Assembly (NCBI GenBank): GCA_946615965.1
Contig: CAMOIC010000013.1
Span: 1-32,511, forward strand
DNA length: 32,511 nucleotides
Direction: 5' to 3'
DNA from: UBA3700 sp002372775
GTDB taxonomy: Bacteria; Bacillota; Clostridia; Christensenellales; UBA3700
The number at the start of each line of letters is the position of its first letter. Within the stretch, counting starts at the first letter, position 1. A program made the position numbers and the translations under genes. Of the stretch, positions 7,640 through 16,989 are shown in pieces. The notes below the pieces were generated by a model, which saw only the letters and a program-made list of their open reading frames with translations, did no database searches and had not been told where the DNA came from.

Positions 7640-8896
7640 TTATTTATTACCTCCGAAGAATCCCACTAATTCCTTTAATTCAACTTGGGATTCTTTTCCG
7701 CTTTGCATTTCTTTAACATTTACTACGCCTTTTTGAAGTTCATCATCACCAATTACTACTAAATACTTAGCAGCGACTTTATCTGCATATTTCATTTGTG
7801 CTTTAAATGATCTATCTAATAAATCAACTTCTGCGCTTACACCATTTGCTCTTAATTTATTGGCAAGAACAAGGATTTCATCTTGAGCTTTATCGCCCAT
7901 AGCAATTAGATATACATCTGGAACTTCTGGTTCGCCTACTGGAAGATTTAAAGCTTCAAGTGTAAGAATTAATCTTTCAAGGCCCATGCCAAATCCAACA
8001 GCTGGAGTAGGCTTACCGCCAACTTGCTCTACTAGATTGTTATATCTACCACCACCGCAAACTGTTCCTTGAGCACCGATATTGTTTGAAACGAACTCAA
8101 ATACTGTTCTTGTATAATAATCCAAACCTCTTACGATTTGTGGATTAACAACATAATTTACACCTAGTTTATCTAGCATGCTTAATACAGCTTCATGATG
8201 TGCTTTACACTCATCACATAGATAGTCTAAAACAACAGGAGCATCTTTAACAATTTCCTTACATGATGGAACTTTGCAATCCAAAATTCTTAAAGGATTC
8301 TTTTCGAATCTTTCTTGACATGTTTCGCATAATTCATCAAATCTAGAACCTAAATACTCTTTTAATGCAGCGTTGTATTTCTTTCTACACTCTGGGCATC
8401 CGATACTGTTAATATTTAAAGTTAAATCCTTAATGCCTAGCTTATCAAAGATAGATTTTGCTACCATCATAACTTCAACATCTGCCTTTGGAGATGTAGC
8501 ACCATAGAATTCGATACCGAATTGATGGTGTTCACGAAGTCTTCCAGCTTGAGGTTTCTCATATCTAAATACTGGAGTGATGTAGAACATCTTTGTTGGT
8601 TGTGGGTTTGCATATAAAGAGTTTTCAATAAAAGCTCTAGCAACACCTGCTGTGCCTTCTGGTTTTAATGTAATACTTCTTTCACCTTTATCTAAGAAAG
8701 TATACATTTCCTTATTAACAATGTCTGTTGTATCGCCAACACCTCTTAAAAATAGCTCTGTGTGTTCAAAAACTGGAGTTCTAATTTCTTTTATATTAAA
8801 AGAACGAGCTACGCCTTTTACAACGTCTTCAACATAGTGCCATTTGTAAGAATCTTGTGGTAATACGTCTTTTGTACCCTTAGGTATACTAATCAT
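7640..8896 (-). CDS. hisS: Histidyl-tRNA synthetase
   Basis: HisS is a class-II synthetase charging tRNA-His. The 418 residues begin with the typical PKGTKDVLP. Motif 2 is FRYEKPQAGRLREHHQFG, and the histidine-specific segment RGLDYYTRTVFEF is intact, followed by GGGRYNNLVEQVGG and a C-terminal anticodon-binding domain. In many Bacillota hisS-aspS is preceded by its own promoter and T-box. Here it follows hslU by only 14 bp, so it depends on an upstream operon promoter unless an internal one exists within hslU. Confidence 0.98.
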   Translation of the reverse strand: MISIPKGTKDVLPQDSYKWHYVEDVVKGVARSFNIKEIRTPVFEHTELFLRGVGDTTDIVNKEMYTFLDKGERSITLKPEGTAGVARAFIENSLYANPQPTKMFYITPVFRYEKPQAGRLREHHQFGIEFYGATSPKADVEVMMVAKSIFDKLGIKDLTLNINSIGCPECRKKYNAALKEYLGSRFDELCETCQERFEKNPLRILDCKVPSCKEIVKDAPVVLDYLCDECKAHHEAVLSMLDKLGVNYVVNPQIVRGLDYYTRTVFEFVSNNIGAQGTVCGGGRYNNLVEQVGGKPTPAVGFGMGLERLILTLEALNLPVGEPEVPDVYLIAMGDKAQDEILVLANKLRANGVSAEVDLLDRSFKAQMKYADKVAAKYLVVIGDDELQKGVVNVKEMQSGKESQVELKELVGFFGGNK

Positions 8897-8910
8897 TTTC
8901 TATATTCCTC

Positions 8911-10239
8911 TTATAAAATAAACTTATTCAAATTTAATGATTTCATTGCTGTTCCCATATGATCTTCAACATACTTCTTATCAACAACAAGTTCATGCTC
9001 TTGTTCAAAGTCAGTAGCTTCATATGATACATCTTCTAGAATCTTTTCCATAATTGTTTGTAATCTTCTAGCACCGATATCTTCATTTGTTTCATTTTGA
9101 GCAAATGCAACTTCAGCAATTGTATCTATAGCATCATTTGTGAATTTTAACTTAATGTTATCTACCTTCAATAATTCTGTATATTGCATTAAGATAGCAT
9201 TATCTGGCTTTGTTAAAATCTCAATGAAATCGTCTTTTGTTAAACTATCAAGATCAACTCTAATTGGGAATCTACCTTGAAGTTCTGGGATTAAATCAGA
9301 TACAGATGAAACATGGAAAGCACCAGCAGCAATGAATAAGATATAATCAGTCTTAACATTACCATGCTTTGTGTTTACTGTAGATCCTTCTACGATTGGT
9401 AATATATCTCTTTGAACACCTTCTCTAGAAACATCGTTGTTACCGCTGCTGTTTCCTTTTGAAGCAATCTTATCGATTTCATCGATGAAGATAATACCAT
9501 CGTTTTCTGCTCTTCTAATAGCTTCTGCATCGATATCATCTTTATCAACTAAAGATTCAACGGCATCATCCATTAAAATCTTGTAAGCATTTTCAACAGA
9601 GATAGTACGCTTCTTTAAAGGAGCCTTACCACCCATCATTTGCTTTGTTATATCAGCGATTGAGAATTGAATGCTTCCGCCTTGTCCCATCATCATAGGG
9701 TTCTTAGCAACTTCTGGAAGCGCAATATCAATAACTAAATCGTTAACTTTTCCTTCTCTTAATTCTTGTAGAACATAAGCTCTAATTTGGCTTTCAGATA
9801 AATCTGGGAAAGAATCTTTTCTCTTTTCAATAATTGCAGGAACAATCTTATTCTCTACAATTTCTTTAGCTCTTTGTTCTACACTCTTTGCTTGTTCTTC
9901 TTTTACAAGTCTATACGAAGCTTCTACAAGCTCTCTAACCATAGATTCAACGTCTCTACCAACATAACCTACTTCTGTAAACTTAGTAGCTTCAACTTTA
10001 ACAAATGGAGCTTTAACAAGTTTTGCAAGTCTTCTTGCAATTTCAGTTTTACCAACACCTGTAGGTCCCTTCATGATGATATTCTTTGGAGTAATTTCAT
10101 CTTGAAGTTCTTTTGGTAATCTTGATCTTCTATATCTATTTCTTAAAGCTACAGCAACAGCCTTCTTAGCTTCATTTTGTCCAATAATAAATCTATTTAA
10201 TTCTGCAACGATTTGCTTAGGAGTTAATTCTTCAACCAT
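8911..10239 (-). CDS. hslU: ATPase subunit of the HslUV protease
   Basis: HslU (ClpY) is the hexameric AAA+ unfoldase that feeds proteins into HslV. In the 442-residue protein the Walker A is GPTGVGKT (58-65), the Walker B is IIFIDEID, an intermediate I-domain lies between them, and ELQGRFPIRVDL and GARRLQTIMEK are the sensor regions. The C-terminus LNKFIL matches the conserved tail that docks into HslV and activates it, which suggests a working complex. It starts 1 bp after the hslV stop. Confidence 0.98.
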   Translation of the reverse strand: MVEELTPKQIVAELNRFIIGQNEAKKAVAVALRNRYRRSRLPKELQDEITPKNIIMKGPTGVGKTEIARRLAKLVKAPFVKVEATKFTEVGYVGRDVESMVRELVEASYRLVKEEQAKSVEQRAKEIVENKIVPAIIEKRKDSFPDLSESQIRAYVLQELREGKVNDLVIDIALPEVAKNPMMMGQGGSIQFSIADITKQMMGGKAPLKKRTISVENAYKILMDDAVESLVDKDDIDAEAIRRAENDGIIFIDEIDKIASKGNSSGNNDVSREGVQRDILPIVEGSTVNTKHGNVKTDYILFIAAGAFHVSSVSDLIPELQGRFPIRVDLDSLTKDDFIEILTKPDNAILMQYTELLKVDNIKLKFTNDAIDTIAEVAFAQNETNEDIGARRLQTIMEKILEDVSYEATDFEQEHELVVDKKYVEDHMGTAMKSLNLNKFIL

Positions 10240-10240
10240 A

Positions 10241-10780
10241 CTATACCTCCTCTACAATAATGTGATCGTTTGTGAATACACAAAGTTCACTTGCAATCTT
10301 TAATGACTTGAAAGCAATATCCTTTGCTTCAAGATTTGTTTCAGCAACAAGTGCACGAGCAGCAGCTAAAGCATAGTTGCCACCAGAACCAATTGCACAA
10401 ACACCACCATCTGGTTCAATAACTTCACCTGAACCTGAAACGATTAATAAACTATCCTTATCTGCAACAATCATCATTGCATCTAATTTTCTTGGTAATT
10501 TATCGTCTCTCCAAAGTTCAGCAAGTTCAACAGCACTTCTCATTAGATTGCCACTATATTTTTGTAGCATCTTTTCTAATTTTTCACTAAGTGCCATAGC
10601 ATCAGCAACAGATCCGGCAAAGCCCATAACGACTTTGTCGTTAAAGATTCTTCTAACCTTTCTTGCTGTGCCCTTTAATATAACACTTTGTCCCATAGTA
10701 ATTTGACCATCACCAGCAATAGCTGTTTTGCCATCCTTACATACAGCACAAATTGTAGTTCCTCTTAATTCAATTTCCAT
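10241..10780 (-). CDS. hslV: Peptidase subunit HslV
   Basis: HslV (ClpQ) is a proteasome-beta-like threonine protease that assembles as two hexameric rings capped by HslU. The 179 residues contain TTICAV, AGDGQITMGQ, GFAGSVADA and GSGGNYALAAARAL, all typical. The presumed nucleophile is Thr8, so the encoded start would leave a seven-residue propeptide (MEIELRG); Bacillus HslV likewise has residues before its TTI motif. No downstream start codon lies directly before the threonine, so this start is favoured. In Bacillus xerC lies between trmFO and hslV; here it is missing. Confidence 0.96.
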   Translation of the reverse strand: MEIELRGTTICAVCKDGKTAIAGDGQITMGQSVILKGTARKVRRIFNDKVVMGFAGSVADAMALSEKLEKMLQKYSGNLMRSAVELAELWRDDKLPRKLDAMMIVADKDSLLIVSGSGEVIEPDGGVCAIGSGGNYALAAARALVAETNLEAKDIAFKSLKIASELCVFTNDHIIVEEV

Positions 10781-10792
10781 TCTTAACCTCTC

Positions 10793-12097
10793 TTACAGAT
10801 CTAAAGATTCTAGATATTTATCTATTAATTCTAAAGATCTTTGCGTATACTGTAATTTTCTTTCCTTCTTGTCTCTTTTTGGATTCTCAAGTCCTGGTAG
10901 AATTCCAAAATTGGCATTCATCGGTTCGTAGTCGCAATTCTCAGTTGCAACGTGTCTTTGTAGCGTTCCTATAATGCTTTCTTTTGGCATTACAAGGCCT
11001 TCTTTTCCTCTTAATGTTAAATCTAGATTTATAGCAGCAATCATTCCGCTCATCATTGATTCAACATATCCTTCAACTCCAGTCATTTGTCCAGCAAAGA
11101 ATATATTCTTGTTAGACTTTAATTGGAATTTCTCATTTAGCACTTTTGGTGCATCAATATATGTATTTCTATGCATAACACCATATCTTTGAAATTCAAC
11201 ATTCTCAAGTCCTGGTATTAGAGAGAATACTCTTTTTTGTTCTCCAAACTTTAGGTTTGTTTGGAATCCAACTATGTTGTAAGCATTGCCTTCAACATTT
11301 TCTTTTCTTAATTGAACAACAGCATAGAATCTTTCATCTGATCCTGGCCTTCTAATTCCCTTTGGTCTTAGTGGGCCAAAACGCATTGTATCCTCGCCAC
11401 GTGATGCCATAATTTCTATTGGCATACAGTTCTCAAATACTTGCAAATCAAAATCGTGCAATGTTGCTCTTTCTGCATGAATAAGTTCGTTATAGAACTT
11501 AAGGTATTCTTCCTTATTCATTGGGCAGTTTATATAATCATCTCCGCCTTTATCATATCTTGCAGCAAAGAATGCCTTATTAAAGTCAATTCCATCTACA
11601 CTAATTATTGGAGCTACTGCATCATAGAAATGAAGATATTCACCACCAAGTAATTTAGATATTTCTTTAGATAATGTATCGCTTGTTAAAGGACCAGAGG
11701 CAATAATAGTTGGAATTGAACCATCTATTGTAGTTACTTCTTCACGAATAATCCTTAAGTTTTTAAACTTAGATAATTCTTCAAAAACAAGATCACTAAA
11801 TACATCTCTATCTACGGCAAGAGCGCCACCTGCTGGTACTTGTGCTTTATAAGCACAATCAAGTAGCAAACTTCCCAATTTTTGCATTTCAAGTTTTAAA
11901 AGTCCATGTCCTGTATCTTCACTAACACTCTTAAGAGAATTTGAACATACAAGTTCTGCTAATTTGTCTGTTTTATGACAAGGAGTAGATTTAACTCCTC
12001 TCATTTCGTATAGCTCAACTTCATATCCTCTTTTTAATAATTGATATGCAGCTTCGCATCCTGCAAGGCCACCACCGATAACTCTAATTGTTGTCAT
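10793..12097 (-). CDS. trmFO: Methylenetetrahydrofolate-tRNA-(uracil-5-)-methyltransferase TrmFO
   Basis: TrmFO makes ribothymidine at position 54 of tRNAs, using methylene-tetrahydrofolate and FAD rather than S-adenosylmethionine. The 434-residue flavoprotein begins with the dinucleotide-binding loop RVIGGGLAGCEAA, followed by VCSNSLKS, and has the C-terminal FAGQMTGVEGYVES segment. It overlaps the end of topA by 14 bp; the topA-trmFO order is the usual Bacillota arrangement. Its folate cofactor is produced by GlyA, the last gene of the same operon. Confidence 0.97.
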   Translation of the reverse strand: MTTIRVIGGGLAGCEAAYQLLKRGYEVELYEMRGVKSTPCHKTDKLAELVCSNSLKSVSEDTGHGLLKLEMQKLGSLLLDCAYKAQVPAGGALAVDRDVFSDLVFEELSKFKNLRIIREEVTTIDGSIPTIIASGPLTSDTLSKEISKLLGGEYLHFYDAVAPIISVDGIDFNKAFFAARYDKGGDDYINCPMNKEEYLKFYNELIHAERATLHDFDLQVFENCMPIEIMASRGEDTMRFGPLRPKGIRRPGSDERFYAVVQLRKENVEGNAYNIVGFQTNLKFGEQKRVFSLIPGLENVEFQRYGVMHRNTYIDAPKVLNEKFQLKSNKNIFFAGQMTGVEGYVESMMSGMIAAINLDLTLRGKEGLVMPKESIIGTLQRHVATENCDYEPMNANFGILPGLENPKRDKKERKLQYTQRSLELIDKYLESLDL

Positions 12098-14171
12098 CTG
12101 GTGTTACCTTTGTATGACATGTTTTATTTGTACATACATATAATTTTGTTCCATCATCTTTTGTAACAATCTTCATTGGGCTGTTACATGTTGGACATAA
12201 AATAGGAGCTGGTAAATCCCAACTAATAAACTTACATGTTGGGTATCCAGAACAAGCATAATATGGCTTTCCTGTTTTTCCTATTCTCTTATATACTGGT
12301 TTTCCACATTGTGGACAAGTTGCAACTTGCTCTTCAATAGGCTTTGTATTACGGCACTTAGGGAAATTAGGACAAGCAAGGAATGAACCAAACTTTCCTT
12401 GTCTTATAACCATTCTTGCACCACATTTATCACAGATAACATCACTCTCTTTTGGAGCTGCTTTCTTACCTAAATACTTTAATTCAAGAACTTGCTTATG
12501 GAAATCAGGATAGAAATCTCCTAATACTTTTTGCCATTGCTCATTACCATTTGCAATTTCATCTAGTTTAGTTTCCATTGCAGCAGTAAACTTTGTATCC
12601 ATAATTGTTGGGAAATGTTCAACTAATTGCTTAACAACATTCTCACCAAGTTCTGTTGGAACAAGTTCCATCTTCTTTGTTTCTACATTCTTTTGCTTTT
12701 CGATATATTTTCTGAATAGCAATGTTGATACTGTCTTTTCGTATGTAGAAGGACGACCAATACCATTTTCTTCCATAGCCTTAATAACAGTACCATCTGT
12801 ATATCTTGGAGCTGGCTTTGTGAATTTTTGTTCACCCTTCACATCTTGACAGAATAAGTTCTCGCCTTCTTCAAAGTTAGGAAGTTCTTTTGCTACATCC
12901 TTTTCATCGCTTACGCTGTAAGCTGCTGTATAACCTTTGAATGTACAAGTTTTTCCTTTTAACTTATAGAAATATTTATCAACAGCCATAGTAACTTCTA
13001 AAGTATCATATGTAGCTGGTGACATTTGAGAAGCTAAGAAGCGATTATATACTAAGTTATATAATCTCCATTCATCTCTTCCCATCTTGTTCTTAATGCT
13101 ATCTGGAGTTAATTCAACATTAATTGGTCTTATAGCTTCATGGGCATCTTGTGCAGTTTCTTTAGTCTCATACTTATTTGGTCTTGATGGAGCATAATCT
13201 TTGCCAAATTTCTCTGCAATAAAGTTTAGTGCTGCATATTGCGCATCTGGAGATACTCTGACAGAGTCAGTTCTTATGTATGTAACTAATGCTGTTTGTC
13301 CCATTCCTTCAATCTCTACACCTTCATATAGAGCTTGAGCACACTTTGTAACTTGAGCTGCTGTAAAGTTTAATTTAGCAATAGCTTCTTGTTGCATTGT
13401 TGATGTTGTAAATGGAGCTGGAGCTTTTGAATAAGATTTTGATCTCTTAACGTTGTTAACACTCCATGAACCATTCTTTGAAGCTTCAATGATTTCATCT
13501 GCAACTTCCTTATTTGGAACTTTCATTTTCTTTCCATCATTTAGTCCATTGAAATCACACTTATATGACTTGCCATTTTCTGTTTTAGAAATAGCAGCTA
13601 TAATATTCCAATATTCTTCTGGCTTAAAGTTTCTAATCTCGTTTTCTCTATCTACGATCATCTTTAAGGCTACAGATTGAACACGACCAGCAGATAATCC
13701 ATTTTGGATTAATTTTGAAATAATTGGAGATAATTCATAACCTACGAGTCTATCTAAAACACGTCTTGCTTGTTGAGCATCAACAAGGTCCATATTAATT
13801 GCCCTTGGATGTTCAATAGCATTTTCTACTGCCTTTTTAGAAATCTCGTTGAATTCAATACGAACATCATTTCCTTTTACGTTGCAAACTTCAGATATAT
13901 GCCAAGAAATAGCTTCTCCCTCTCTATCCGGGTCGCCTGCAAGATAAACTTTATCTGCTTTTGCTACTTCTTGCTTGATATACTTAATCGTTGCTTCCTT
14001 ATCTGGATTGATTACATATTCTGGTTCGAAGTTGTTATCCACATTAACAGCCATTCTCTTTTCAGGTAAATCTCTAACATGGCCCTTTGAAGCAATGACC
14101 TTGAAATCCTTACCTAAATACTTAGATATTGTGGTTGCTTTATGTGGTGATTCTACAATTATTAATTTCAT
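12084..14171 (-). CDS. topA: DNA topoisomerase I (type IA)
   Basis: TopA relaxes negatively supercoiled DNA by single-strand passage. The 695 residues start with a TOPRIM domain (LIIVESPHKA; metal ligands Asp80, Asp82 and Glu84 in AGDPDREGEA). The catalytic tyrosine is Tyr298 in VTYIRTDSVRVS. The C-terminus carries three zinc-ribbon-like repeats starting CDKCGARM, CPQCGKPV and CPTCNSPM, each with a second cysteine pair about 20 residues on. The gene begins 14 bp after the upstream membrane-protein gene, so the two probably share a promoter. dprA, its usual upstream neighbour, is absent. Confidence 0.98.
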   Translation of the reverse strand: MKLIIVESPHKATTISKYLGKDFKVIASKGHVRDLPEKRMAVNVDNNFEPEYVINPDKEATIKYIKQEVAKADKVYLAGDPDREGEAISWHISEVCNVKGNDVRIEFNEISKKAVENAIEHPRAINMDLVDAQQARRVLDRLVGYELSPIISKLIQNGLSAGRVQSVALKMIVDRENEIRNFKPEEYWNIIAAISKTENGKSYKCDFNGLNDGKKMKVPNKEVADEIIEASKNGSWSVNNVKRSKSYSKAPAPFTTSTMQQEAIAKLNFTAAQVTKCAQALYEGVEIEGMGQTALVTYIRTDSVRVSPDAQYAALNFIAEKFGKDYAPSRPNKYETKETAQDAHEAIRPINVELTPDSIKNKMGRDEWRLYNLVYNRFLASQMSPATYDTLEVTMAVDKYFYKLKGKTCTFKGYTAAYSVSDEKDVAKELPNFEEGENLFCQDVKGEQKFTKPAPRYTDGTVIKAMEENGIGRPSTYEKTVSTLLFRKYIEKQKNVETKKMELVPTELGENVVKQLVEHFPTIMDTKFTAAMETKLDEIANGNEQWQKVLGDFYPDFHKQVLELKYLGKKAAPKESDVICDKCGARMVIRQGKFGSFLACPNFPKCRNTKPIEEQVATCPQCGKPVYKRIGKTGKPYYACSGYPTCKFISWDLPAPILCPTCNSPMKIVTKDDGTKLYVCTNKTCHTKVTPDDNN

Positions 14172-14185
14172 TTATTTGCCTTCAC

Positions 14186-16348
14186 TTATTTTGATTTTTT
14201 AGATAACTTCTTAGGATTTAATTGAGAAAGAAGCTTTTTAGCATCATCCTTTAGGGATCCTGTAAGTGGGCTAATTGGGCTTACTTCATCATAGTAAGAA
14301 ATATCTATGCATGTGTATGCAAAATAGAACATTGCAATAACTGTAAAGATACTAAATACAATTAGGAATGGGCTATTGCTTGCAAATGCTGTATATTGAG
14401 CACCATCAACAGCTGAGATATATCCGCTTTGAGATGCGATTTGTGCTAAGTTCATGAATGACAATGTAGCTAATGCACTTAAGCATAAATATAATCTATT
14501 ATCTGGAACGATAATTACGTAGATTAGTAATAATACTAAAGCAAATGGAAGAACATAAACAGTTGATTGAGCGCCAATAACTGCATAAGCTGCAAACATT
14601 AATGCTGAGTTTAAAACTAAATCCGCTCTATTGTTATTCTTGATATATAAGTAAATTGGCCAAGCGCTCATTGCTGCAACGAACAACCAATTAAATACTT
14701 CTATCATTGTTGATCTTGTCTTATCATTAGCAGCACCGAATACTGCATACATATTGAATGAGTCTGTAGATAAGAATGCGCTATCCTTGAAGAATTGATA
14801 CATTCTCTTGAAGTATTCAAATACTTGACCATCCTTAACGCTGTCCCATGTCATTAACATTCCGAATACGTATAAGATAATGAAGCTAATAGCTGCTGTT
14901 AATGAGATTTCTAAAATCTTTGTCTTATCCTTAACCATTCCCCAAATTTCGAATACTGCGATAATTGGTAAAATAATTAAAGCATAGTTGCTGAATAATA
15001 AAGCACCAAGATATGTTGCACCAGCAACAATGTAATCTTTATTTAAGATTGCCATCATCATTCCAACTATAAATGCCATAGCGATTACTTCTGTTGCTGC
15101 ATAGAAACTTCCGAAGAAGAAGAATACAGGAACAAATGCATAGATAGCTGAATAAATAGCAGCTGTCTTTTCTGACTTGTGCTTTGCTGTGAATGCATAA
15201 ATCATGTATGTTGTAACAATTTCAGAAATAACCATTGGTAATCTCATTAAGATTGCAAAACCTAATGAACCACTCTTAATTCCTAATGAGTTTGCAACAT
15301 AACCTAATATTGTGTATACAACGCTTACACCAACAGGAGCTGTTACGCTTGTATGTGAAGAATAGAATGAAAGAAGACCACCTTCACTGCCATATTTTGC
15401 AATGCTCTCTAGAGTTGTTACAGCACTTGTTAATCCATATGAGGCAACAGAAATGATAAATCTAATAAGCAATGCACCTACCATAACGTATAGGAATATT
15501 GCAAAATTGCTTCCTAATACTTCTTTTGCCTTATCAACATTCATAAACTTTCCGAAAAACTCATCAAGTTTTGTTGTCTTCTTTTCTTTTGGAAGAACGA
15601 TAGCTCCTTCTTTTGTTGTATTTGCTTTAATAGCAATAAATAATGCGCAAGCAATTAATAAGCTCATAATTGTCATTAGAATAACGAATGTTATAGAACC
15701 GCCATTTTCTAATGTGTTCTTATCTGTAATTCTTAGAACTTCAATTGTATTATCCTTTGAGAATGATTCTGGGATAGATTCAACTTTCTTTAAAGAAACG
15801 TTATCTACATATGCTGTTGCTGAAACAGCAGTGTTTGTAGAATTACCTGTTCCGATTGTTAATTTAACATCGCCACTTACACTTGATGTGAAGTAATATG
15901 TAAATGTTTCCCATTCACCATCTGTATCTTTTGTAATGTTTAATCCGACAAAGCTTTCAGCTGTATCAAAACCAAATCTAAATCCAATATCATTGCTTGT
16001 TGATACTGAATCAACTTTTACATATGCTTTAATCTCATAAGACTTATTCTTCTCAAGAGTAACAGTTTGATACAAATAAGTATACTTGCTTGTAACTGAG
16101 AACTTTGCATAATATGAACCAAGCTTTGGATCATATGAGTCATCTCTTGTATTCTTTGGGAAAGAAACAGTAGATGTATCTGTAGCAGTCCAAGATGTAA
16201 CTGTACCTGAATCATTTACCTTTTCAAAATCTGAGTTAGTCAAAAGATTAACATCGTAATCTGTAGAATTTTTGCAAGCTGTGAAACTCATTAATGCCAC
16301 AACTAGGATTGCGATAATTGTTAATGTGATTAAAATTCTTCTTTTCAT
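14186..16348 (-). CDS. Lipoprotein-like GT-C family membrane protein with N-terminal carbohydrate-binding-type domain
   Basis: The start at 16348 (720 residues) is chosen because AGGTGG lies 6 bp upstream. An in-frame ATG at 16381 falls almost on the predicted transcription start. The N-terminus is a signal peptide with a possible lipobox ending FTAC (Cys25, with Phe at -3, which is atypical). Residues 34-190 look like an extracellular beta-sandwich of the CBM4/9 type (NLLTNSDFE, WETFTYYFTSS, AYVDNVSLKKVE). A membrane helix at 219-240, a short charged cytosolic linker and about eleven more helices follow. The helical part resembles GT-C polyprenyl-phosphate-dependent glycosyltransferases (SEGGLLSFYSSHT...PVGVSVVY loop; later DSFNMYAVFG), but the first loop lacks the expected catalytic aspartate. 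The tail is basic. Substrate unknown; function not assigned. Confidence 0.75.
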   Translation of the reverse strand: MKRRILITLTIIAILVVALMSFTACKNSTDYDVNLLTNSDFEKVNDSGTVTSWTATDTSTVSFPKNTRDDSYDPKLGSYYAKFSVTSKYTYLYQTVTLEKNKSYEIKAYVKVDSVSTSNDIGFRFGFDTAESFVGLNITKDTDGEWETFTYYFTSSVSGDVKLTIGTGNSTNTAVSATAYVDNVSLKKVESIPESFSKDNTIEVLRITDKNTLENGGSITFVILMTIMSLLIACALFIAIKANTTKEGAIVLPKEKKTTKLDEFFGKFMNVDKAKEVLGSNFAIFLYVMVGALLIRFIISVASYGLTSAVTTLESIAKYGSEGGLLSFYSSHTSVTAPVGVSVVYTILGYVANSLGIKSGSLGFAILMRLPMVISEIVTTYMIYAFTAKHKSEKTAAIYSAIYAFVPVFFFFGSFYAATEVIAMAFIVGMMMAILNKDYIVAGATYLGALLFSNYALIILPIIAVFEIWGMVKDKTKILEISLTAAISFIILYVFGMLMTWDSVKDGQVFEYFKRMYQFFKDSAFLSTDSFNMYAVFGAANDKTRSTMIEVFNWLFVAAMSAWPIYLYIKNNNRADLVLNSALMFAAYAVIGAQSTVYVLPFALVLLLIYVIIVPDNRLYLCLSALATLSFMNLAQIASQSGYISAVDGAQYTAFASNSPFLIVFSIFTVIAMFYFAYTCIDISYYDEVSPISPLTGSLKDDAKKLLSQLNPKKLSKKSK

Positions 16349-16389
16349 TATAAGCCACCTGTTAATTAACGTTTGCTGCATTTATTTAT

Positions 16390-16418
16390 ATAATAATCAA
16401 ATTGAGTGGCATTATCAA
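16390..16418 (-). promoter_or_regulatory. Promoter of the membrane protein-topA-glyA operon
   Basis: On the minus strand, TTGATA (16418-16413) and TATTAT (16395-16390) are 17 bp apart. The predicted start near 16383 leaves about 35 nt of leader before the chosen ATG at 16348. Confidence 0.65.
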
Positions 16419-16461
16419 GCATAATTATTAAAATAAAATATTATAATATATATTATTATAA

Positions 16462-16490
16462 GAAAAATGCTCCCGATTTCTCGAGAGCAC
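16462..16490 (-). terminator. Rho-independent terminator of rplS
   Basis: On the minus strand, the stem TGCTCTCG/CGGGAGCA with loop AGAAAT is followed by TTTTTCTT. A G-U pair forms only on this strand. It separates rplS from the next operon. Confidence 0.85.
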
Positions 16491-16513
16491 TTTTAATCTA
16501 AATCATAGAAAGA

Positions 16514-16861
16514 TTAGTCTTCAACTTCTGTTAATCTAGCAGCCTTACCAATTCTGTTTCTTAGGTAATATAACTTAGCTCTAGCAGCCTTACCATGCTT
16601 TACAACATCGATATGGTCGATTCTTGGTGAATGTAATGGGAATGTTCTTTCAACGCCTACACCATAAGAAATCTTTCTTACTGTGAATGTTTCACGAACG
16701 CTACCATGCTTGAAAGCAATTACGATACCTTCAAATGCTTGTAATCTTTCCTTGTTACCTTCCTTAATCTTAACGAATACCTTAACCGTATCACCGATTG
16801 CGATTTCTGGAAGATCTGTTCTTAAACTTTCTTTTTCAATAACATCAATAATATTGCTCAT
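16514..16861 (-). CDS. rplS: 50S ribosomal protein L19
   Basis: L19 sits at the interface of the large and small subunits. The 115 residues match the family: IAIGDTVKVFVKIKEGNKERLQAFEGIVIA, TVRKISYGVGVERTFPLHSPRID and KLYYLRNRIGKAARL. A strong ribosome-binding site (GGAGGT) precedes the ATG. It usually follows trmD directly in Bacillota; here it lies after rnhB with its own promoter, leader and terminator, so it can be expressed alone. Confidence 0.98.
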   Translation of the reverse strand: MSNIIDVIEKESLRTDLPEIAIGDTVKVFVKIKEGNKERLQAFEGIVIAFKHGSVRETFTVRKISYGVGVERTFPLHSPRIDHIDVVKHGKAARAKLYYLRNRIGKAARLTEVED

Positions 16862-16867
16862 TGTGAC

Positions 16868-16944
16868 TTACCTCCAATTTGTTTGACGAAGCATTCTTAC
16901 CTACTTTAGTTCTCTTAGGCAGCGGACTACCCCGAAGTCATTGC
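16868..16944 (-). promoter_or_regulatory. Candidate L19 leader RNA
   Basis: The transcript between the predicted start near 16944 and the ribosome-binding site can fold into a GACT/AGTC hairpin with a TCGGGG-containing loop and a CCTA/TAGG hairpin, possibly enclosed by a short GCA/TGC closing pairing. Autoregulatory L19 leaders are known in low-GC Gram-positives, and the position fits. I did not match it to a covariance model; helices are short, so the call rests mostly on context. Confidence 0.42.
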
Positions 16945-16950
16945 TCAAAT

Positions 16951-16979
16951 ATAATAACAAAACAATTACCTATTCGCAA
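16951..16979 (-). promoter_or_regulatory. Promoter of rplS
   Basis: On the minus strand, TTGCGA (16979-16974) and TATTAT (16956-16951) are exactly 17 bp apart. It lies just past the rnhB stop, consistent with separate transcription of rplS. Confidence 0.68.
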
Positions 16980-16989
16980 CTATTTTTTC

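Noticed and set aside
15402..15896. 164-codon open frame antisense to the GT-C-like gene
   Set aside because: No ribosome-binding site or recognisable domain; explained by codon bias of the opposite strand.
16349..16381. Upstream ATG of the membrane protein gene as true start
   Set aside because: It sits at the predicted transcription start and lacks a ribosome-binding site, and it would place eleven residues before a normal signal peptide.
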